Below, in pieces: positions 59,172-64,000 of a stretch of 64,000 bases of DNA (position 1 is the stretch's first letter; every line of letters begins with the position of its first letter). Made by a program: the position numbers and the translations under genes. This DNA is from Bacteroidota bacterium (GTDB taxonomy: Bacteria; Bacteroidota; Bacteroidia; JACCXN01): positions 1 through 64,000 of the forward strand of contig JACCXN010000044.1 in NCBI GenBank assembly GCA_013696965.1. Direction: 5' to 3'. The notes under the pieces are model-generated. The model worked only from the letters and a program-made list of their open reading frames with translations. It did no database searches and had not been told where the DNA came from.

Positions 59172-61246
59172 GAAAGAGGTGATTTAATAAGTACTTTTTT
59201 TTCTTTCCTTCGCGTAAATTCAGCTTTGCCACTATCTAAAAAAGCAATGTATTTTTCGATATCCGTGTCATATGCAGTAGGCTCATTTAATAATTGTTCA
59301 TTGTTATCAAGAAGAACATAAAGTGGCTGAGAGTTGGTTTTAAAACGGGTAGTTTGTAAATCACTCCATTTATTGCCAATAGTTTTTATTTTCTTACCGG
59401 TAACAGGTGAAATATAAATTTCTTCCTGGGGGAGTTTAGTTTTATCATCCACGTAAAGGGATACCAAAACATAATCATTTTTGAGTCTTGTTAAAACCCT
59501 TGGATCGACCCAAACCTGTTCCTCCATTTTGCGGCAGTTAACGCAGGACCATCCAGTAAAATCAACCATAAGCGGTTTGCCCTGGCTTTGGGCATATGCA
59601 AGGGCCAAATCATAATCCTTAAAACAAGGAAGGTTTAAAGGGCATTTGCTTTTGTCGATACCTTCAACAATAGCCTGGTTTTCATCCTGGGAAGAAGATG
59701 AACCATTAATATTCCAGCCCTCGGAGTAAAAGGAGGGAGGAGGAAAACCACTGATTATTTTTAATGGAGCTCCCCACATTCCCGGAATCAGATAAACTAC
59801 AAAGGAAAAAGTGAGTATAGACAAAAATAAACGGGGAATGCTTACATGTTTTATATCACTATCGTGTGAAAACTTAATTTTTCCTAAAAGATAGAAACCA
59901 AGTACAATGAAAATAATTATCCACAAAGCAATGAAAACTTCACGTGTTATAATTCCCCAATGCGAAACCATATCTGCATTAGAAAGGAATTTAATGGCAA
60001 GGGCTAACTCCAATAAACCCAGTACAACTTTAACGGAATTCAGCCAGCCTCCCGATTTTGGTAATGAATTAAGCCATCCTGGAAAAGCTGCAAAAAGTCC
60101 GAATGGAAGTGCAAGTGCAGTTGAAAAGCCAGCCATTCCAACCAATGGCCCAAGATTATTGCCTCCTACAGATGCCTCAACCAAAAGGGTTCCAATTATT
60201 GGGCCAGTACAGGAAAACGAAACCAGGGAAAGAGTAAATGCCATGAAGAATATTCCAATAAAGCCACCCCTGTCTGATGCAGAGTCGGCTTTGTTTATCC
60301 AGGAAGCTGGCAGGGTAATTTCAAATGCGCCCAGAAAAGAAATTGCAAATACAATAAAAATCACAAAAAACAGTAAATTCATCCAAACATTACTGGCAAA
60401 GGAATTCATTGCATCAGGGCCTAGAATCTTAGTTATAATAAATCCTAAGGCTACATAAATAACAATAATGGAGGCTCCATAAATTAATGCATTACCAATT
60501 CCCTGCATCCTTGTTTTACTTTTTTTAGTAAAAAAACTTACGGTAAGTGGTATCATAGGGAAAACACAAGGTGTTAAAAGCGCGAGAAAACCCCCAAGGA
60601 AACCTGCAATAAAGATTCCCCAAAAGGATTTTGCCCCTAAAGTATTTGGCTGGGTTCCCAGGTCTGAATTTTTTATTGTTGGTAAGGGATCTTTTCCTTG
60701 TTCAATTTCAACCACCTGAATTGTATCCACTTTAACCTGAGGTTCAACATCAGCAACTTCTGAATTGTTAGCTAGAGTAAAGCCATCTACAGCAAAACTA
60801 AATTCAATTTCTTCTGGAGGAAGACATTTTTCATTATCACATACCATAAATTCAAGCACTCCCGATATTTTGAATTTTTCAGTTGAAATTGCTTTTATCT
60901 TTTGAGTAAATACTGCTTTGTTCTTGAAATATTTTAATTCAATTCCAAAATTAGAATCAAATTCATTAATGGACTTCCCCTCTAATACTTTGCCATTAAG
61001 TTTAAATGAGGGAGATTTTTCAATATGAAAGGATGTAGGAATTGGTCCGTCTTCATATTCCTGTTGAGAGTAGAGATGCCAACCGTGATTAATTGTTGCA
61101 GTGAAAATTAATTCTCTTTCTGATTCATTTATGTTTTTAACAGAAAAGTCCCATTTTACGGGAGCATACATTTGGGCTGAAGCAAATTTTGCAGTAAAAA
61201 GGATTGAAATAAAAACGAATAAATTAATTAAGTATCTTCTCCTCAT
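59168..61246 (-). CDS. dsbD: Thiol:disulfide interchange protein DsbD
   Basis: A 692-residue three-domain protein. Signal peptide 1-24 (ends KFASAQ). The N-terminal periplasmic alpha domain has MVCDNEKCLPPEEIEFSFA (redox Cys pair). Then comes an eight-helix membrane domain with LTPCVFPMIPLTVSFFTKKS and SFSCTGPIIGTLL. The C-terminal thioredoxin domain contains VDFTGWSCVNCRKMEEQVW (C-V-N-C). It moves electrons from cytoplasmic thioredoxin to periplasmic partners, here for disulfide isomerisation and cytochrome maturation. Its stop overlaps that of the convergent K+ channel gene by four bases. Confidence 0.93.
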   Translation of the reverse strand: MRRRYLINLFVFISILFTAKFASAQMYAPVKWDFSVKNINESERELIFTATINHGWHLYSQQEYEDGPIPTSFHIEKSPSFKLNGKVLEGKSINEFDSNFGIELKYFKNKAVFTQKIKAISTEKFKISGVLEFMVCDNEKCLPPEEIEFSFAVDGFTLANNSEVADVEPQVKVDTIQVVEIEQGKDPLPTIKNSDLGTQPNTLGAKSFWGIFIAGFLGGFLALLTPCVFPMIPLTVSFFTKKSKTRMQGIGNALIYGASIIVIYVALGFIITKILGPDAMNSFASNVWMNLLFFVIFIVFAISFLGAFEITLPASWINKADSASDRGGFIGIFFMAFTLSLVSFSCTGPIIGTLLVEASVGGNNLGPLVGMAGFSTALALPFGLFAAFPGWLNSLPKSGGWLNSVKVVLGLLELALAIKFLSNADMVSHWGIITREVFIALWIIIFIVLGFYLLGKIKFSHDSDIKHVSIPRLFLSILTFSFVVYLIPGMWGAPLKIISGFPPPSFYSEGWNINGSSSSQDENQAIVEGIDKSKCPLNLPCFKDYDLALAYAQSQGKPLMVDFTGWSCVNCRKMEEQVWVDPRVLTRLKNDYVLVSLYVDDKTKLPQEEIYISPVTGKKIKTIGNKWSDLQTTRFKTNSQPLYVLLDNNEQLLNEPTAYDTDIEKYIAFLDSGKAEFTRRKEKKVLIKSPLS

Positions 61247-61337
61247 TGTGTTTTAATCTTTTTTTAGGCCAAAAATAACAAATTCTAACCAGTAAAAAAC
61301 CCAAAAATGTGCATTAATATTGCATTGCCATTGTTTA

Positions 61338-62039
61338 TTAAATACTAATTTCCTCCCCTGGCTTAAGATTGAACCTTTTTCTAAAATAATGTGTAAGAAT
61401 ATAAAAAACAGGAGTGTCCAACAAGGCCACCAAAACTTTAAATAAAAAACCATTAATAAGTAAATCAGTAAATTTTTCCCAGGCAATTACCTTTGCAAAG
61501 GATAAAAGAAGCAGAACTGTTGCAGTGTCCACCAATTGGGAAACAATTGTAGAGCCGTTATTTCTTAACCACAGATGTTTTCCTTTTGTAAGCTTTTTCC
61601 AGAAATGAAAAAGCCTTATATCGATAAGTTGTGCAAGCAAATAGGCCATCATGGATGATCCTACTGCAATTATAGTTAAACCAAAAACCTTACTGAATTC
61701 AACATTGTTTAATGGAGACCATGCAACTGCATCTGCTTCATTGGCAATGTACACCACCAGAAGTACGAATAAACTGGAAAACAAACCAGCAATAACAACT
61801 TCATTTGCTTTTTTTCTTCCATAAATTTCTGATATAAGATCTGTAATTAAAAAAGTGATGGGATAAGGCAGGATTCCTACTGATAATTGAAAATCATAAA
61901 TTCCAAAAGGATTCCAGGAGAAAAATTTTTGAAATATTAAGTTGCTTAGTATAAGTGAGGCGATAAAAACACCAGATAATATAAGATACATTCGGTTGGC
62001 AAATACCGTATTGTTTTGGCTGAATGTGATTGTTTGCAT
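61338..62039 (-). CDS. Queuosine precursor transporter (YhhQ family)
   Basis: A 233-residue inner-membrane protein with six hydrophobic spans (MYLILSGVFIASLILSNLIF at residues 17-36, YPITFLITDLISEIYGRKKA, FSSLFVLLVVYIANEADAVA). The 'F-x-x-x-D-x-x-x-E-x-Y-G-R' motif and WLRNNGSTIVSQLVDTATVL are typical of the QPTR/YhhQ family (former DUF165), which imports preQ0/preQ1 or queuine for the queuosine tRNA modification. There are no que genes nearby. Length is typical. Confidence 0.88.
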   Translation of the reverse strand: MQTITFSQNNTVFANRMYLILSGVFIASLILSNLIFQKFFSWNPFGIYDFQLSVGILPYPITFLITDLISEIYGRKKANEVVIAGLFSSLFVLLVVYIANEADAVAWSPLNNVEFSKVFGLTIIAVGSSMMAYLLAQLIDIRLFHFWKKLTKGKHLWLRNNGSTIVSQLVDTATVLLLLSFAKVIAWEKFTDLLINGFLFKVLVALLDTPVFYILTHYFRKRFNLKPGEEISI

Positions 62040-62066
62040 TTTTTAACAACGTGAAAATTAATAAAA

Positions 62067-62105
62067 ACAGAAAAGGCAATGTTACTTAAACATTGCCTTT
62101 TCTGT
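62067..62105 (-). terminator. Strong terminator between the small conserved gene and yhhQ
   Basis: ACAGAAAAGGCAATGT (62067-62082) and ACATTGCCTTTTCTGT (62090-62105) form a perfect 16-bp stem with a 7-base loop. On the minus strand a TTTTTATTAA tail follows; on the plus strand TTTTTATTTG follows. It lies 18 bases after the stop of the small minus-strand gene and 28 bases before the yhhQ start, so yhhQ needs its own promoter right after it. Confidence 0.85.
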
Positions 62106-62122
62106 TTTTATTTGAAATTTTT

Positions 62123-62419
62123 TTAATAGATGTTTATCTGGTGAATTCTATGAATAGGAATAAAAACTCCACCTTTTAAAATTATATTTTTTTCGGTGGT
62201 TGCCCAAATGGTTGTTTCAACCTTTTTAATACCTTCCTTATCTTCAAAAATAATTTTTATTTTTCCCCTTTCTGCGTTTCCAAGCTTGGTTGCTCGTTCC
62301 AAATCGCTCCTTCTTATTTTAATATCATCGCCAGAGCTTAAAACCTCTTTGGCAGGGAAAAGCAGGTTTGAAATATCTTCTTTTTGAACCAATACGGGTG
62401 AATTTGTAACGTTTTCCAT
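62123..62419 (-). CDS. Conserved small cytoplasmic protein
   Basis: A 98-residue basic protein (ENVTNSPVLVQKEDISNLLF; KIKIIFEDKEGIKKVETTIW; FIPIHRIHQINIY at the end). The layout, a start helix plus five or six beta-strands, looks like a small RNA-binding or Sm-type/PilZ-like fold, and I recall near-identical hypothetical proteins across Bacteroidota without a known function. It ends in a strong terminator and is about 100 bases downstream of tilS on the same strand. Confidence 0.72.
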   Translation of the reverse strand: MENVTNSPVLVQKEDISNLLFPAKEVLSSGDDIKIRRSDLERATKLGNAERGKIKIIFEDKEGIKKVETTIWATTEKNIILKGGVFIPIHRIHQINIY

Positions 62420-62520
62420 AAGCCAGGGGGGTGTTTAATTATTAATCAATTTAAATACTTTAACGGGGGATTTCTATTTCAGTTACACAAGAATTAATGC
62501 TATTTGCAGAACAGTTGTTA

Positions 62521-63861
62521 TTAGTGAGTTTTTTTTACTTCTGCTTGATATACCTGTTCTGTTTCTTTTGAAATTTTAAACCTATTGTCAAGTCTGTGGC
62601 CTATAATCCAAGCAATGTCATTTCCTGATTGCAATACATAAACCTGTTCTTTATCAATTACTGATATTTTCAAATCAATTAAAAAATCACTGATTTTTTT
62701 ATACCCAGTCATCCCCAAAGGTATAAATTTATCTCCAAGTTTCCATTTTCTTATTTGCAATGGAAACTCAATTTTAGCCAAATCAAGAAAGGCAATTTCA
62801 GGTTTAGCAATGATTTTGAAAGCATCGTTTTTTTTAATTTTTATAAATTCAATATTAAAAGGGGAATCAATCTTTTGTGTATGCTCCTCAATTAAAGTTG
62901 CTTCAACTGGTTTTATCTGAGGAATTGGGGAAATAATTAGAAATTCCCTATCCTTTACAATACGGTGGCTGGAGGAAAAAAATTGTTTGCCAGAAATTGA
63001 ATCGAAAGCAGAAATTATTTCATTTACTGATTCTATATTAAAATTAAATGGGGATAGAAATTCATACAACCAGGTTTGTAGGGGATCTAATTTTTTCAAT
63101 TCATCAATAGCTAAAGAATAGGAAGCATCAGTGGCTGATTTAAATAGCAGTTTTCTTTTTTTTTCTTCAATAGCCTGCATGAAAATTTGATTGGCCTGTT
63201 TTAACCTGTAAATTTCATCCTTTACGGTTTTTGTTATAGAAGGATTTATTTGCTTCATAAGGGGAATCAGGTTATGCCTAACTTTATTTCTAATGTATTT
63301 TGAAGATGAATTGCTGCTATCCTCTCTGTAAATTAAATTTCCTGAATGTATGAATTGTTCAATTTCATTTCTTGAAGCAAACAATAAGGGCCTTACCAAA
63401 TATCCTCTTTTGGGATTAATTCCTGCAAGTCCTGCAAGTCCTGTTCCCCTTAATAAATTAATGAAAAATGTTTCCACATCATCATCACTATGATGGGCAA
63501 CTGCAACATGTGAATATTTATGTTCCATCCTTATTTTTTCAAACCAATCATAGCGTAACTTGCGTGCTGCCATTTGGGTTGATACTTTAGAAGATGCTGC
63601 TACTTTAGACGTTTGGAACTGGATGCAAAAAAAAGGCACATTGTATTTCAATGCAAGTTGTTTTACAAATTTCTCATCTTCTGCAGATTCTTCAGCCCTT
63701 AATTGAAAATTGCAGTGGGCAATTCCAAAATCAAATCCGGCAATGAAGAAAAGCTCACACATTGCAACAGAATCCATGCCTCCGCTTACACCGAGCAAAA
63801 TTTTATCCTTTTTTGAAAAAAGCTTATGTTGATGAATATAATTTATGAATTTTTCCTTCAT
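62521..63861 (-). CDS. tilS: tRNA(Ile)-lysidine synthase
   Basis: A 446-residue N-type ATP pyrophosphatase. The PP-loop signature is LLGVSGGMDSVAMCELF at residues ~22-38. VAVAHHSDDDVETFFINLLR and GTGLAGLAGINPKRGYLVRP form the active site, and REDSSNSSSKYIRNKVRHNL is the tRNA-recognition segment. The C-terminal domains (RKWKLGDKFIPLGMTGYKKI; SDFLIDLKI) are typical. It converts C34 of tRNA-Ile(CAU) to lysidine so AUA codons are read as Ile. An essential gene; the start ATG 63861 has a T-rich upstream region. Confidence 0.95.
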   Translation of the reverse strand: MKEKFINYIHQHKLFSKKDKILLGVSGGMDSVAMCELFFIAGFDFGIAHCNFQLRAEESAEDEKFVKQLALKYNVPFFCIQFQTSKVAASSKVSTQMAARKLRYDWFEKIRMEHKYSHVAVAHHSDDDVETFFINLLRGTGLAGLAGINPKRGYLVRPLLFASRNEIEQFIHSGNLIYREDSSNSSSKYIRNKVRHNLIPLMKQINPSITKTVKDEIYRLKQANQIFMQAIEEKKRKLLFKSATDASYSLAIDELKKLDPLQTWLYEFLSPFNFNIESVNEIISAFDSISGKQFFSSSHRIVKDREFLIISPIPQIKPVEATLIEEHTQKIDSPFNIEFIKIKKNDAFKIIAKPEIAFLDLAKIEFPLQIRKWKLGDKFIPLGMTGYKKISDFLIDLKISVIDKEQVYVLQSGNDIAWIIGHRLDNRFKISKETEQVYQAEVKKTH

Positions 63862-64000
63862 TAATTTCTTTAAAAAGATACTAATTTACTGATAATACAA
63901 TAAACGAGATAAATAATTTATTATTAGATAAAACAATTGCCCTTTTGGATGAAAAATTAGTTCAGGCTTTATATTTTTTTAAACTTTTTCTGTATAATTT
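63862..64000. other. Window end, non-coding
   Basis: The last 139 bases, upstream of tilS, are AT-rich with no coding frame or motif that I can support; the tilS promoter presumably lies here. Confidence 0.3.

Noticed and set aside
59907-60458. 183-codon plus-strand frame
   Set aside because: It is antisense to the DsbD membrane domain, has no family signature, and disappears if codon use of dsbD is considered.
61253-61486. 77-codon minus-strand frame overlapping the YhhQ C-terminus
   Set aside because: Mostly a different-frame shadow of yhhQ with a Trp/Phe-rich composition and no recognisable family.

Overview
The window comes from an AT-rich (roughly one-third G+C, by eye) chromosome of a Bacteroidota bacterium. 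The taxonomic evidence is consistent. There is type IX secretion (T9SS) and gliding machinery (porU, porV, gldJ, a PorP/SprF protein), and several secreted proteins end in 'PNP' C-terminal sorting domains. SecA is of the long Bacteroidota form (1095 aa), Shine-Dalgarno sites are poor, and some promoters match the Bacteroidota pattern TTG-N19-TAnnTTTG. Most of the window is ordinary core chromosome. I see no IS element, prophage, CRISPR array or rRNA, and only one tRNA.

Layout. 1-4.4 kb: a DUF4907-like membrane protein, a Kelch/PKD T9SS cargo protein, then a decayed-looking minus-strand stretch (gene fragment, lipoprotein interrupted by a stop codon, small orphan ORF) downstream of a PLP-dependent deaminase. 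4.4-10.1 kb: a urocanate hydratase with a fused DUF5522-like Cys-rich head, a small lipoprotein, a TPR/PD40 protein and an isoaspartyl peptidase. 10.1-19.1 kb: methyltransferase, ABC ATPase, cobalamin adenosyltransferase, DUF2795 protein, secA, a large secreted beta-propeller/PKD protein and tRNA-Val. 19.2-27.5 kb, all minus strand: exbB-exbD-tonB-like-folC operon, then anmK, glutamate-type dehydrogenase, mscS and nhaD. 27.6-32.8 kb: acyl-CoA dehydrogenase, murF, gldJ and the PorP/SprF gene. 33.4-42.5 kb: porU, porV, ispF, cdd, a YkvA-like protein, pdhA and pdhC. 42.8-56.2 kb: four secreted proteins (M43 protease, collagen-like protein, GH10 xylanase lipoprotein, matrixin-like protease) around recG and pheT. 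56.2-63.9 kb: comM/yifB, a small exported protein, a frameshifted voltage-gated K+ channel, dsbD, yhhQ, a small conserved protein and tilS.

How it fits together. SecA exports the signal-peptide proteins into the periplasm. The T9SS components in the middle of the window (PorV carrier, PorU sortase/peptidase, PorP-like outer-membrane protein, GldJ lipoprotein) would then move the PNP-tailed cargo (880-2562, 16642-18921, 42789-45479, 54385-56151) to the surface. ExbB/ExbD/TonB-like proteins energise outer-membrane functions. Sodium/proton antiport, MscS and the K+ channel point to ion and osmotic control. HutU, the deaminase, the glutamate-type dehydrogenase, the peptidase and the xylanase point to a heterotroph using amino acids and plant-type polysaccharide.

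Most worth a second look: the in-frame DUF5522-urocanate hydratase fusion; the K+ channel broken by one base in a T run inside its S4 voltage sensor; a ~200-residue domain inserted inside the M43 protease catalytic domain; the collagen-like protein; and two decayed coding islands in apparently empty DNA. I did not find a convincing new multi-gene system. The fusion is the closest to a new biological hypothesis.
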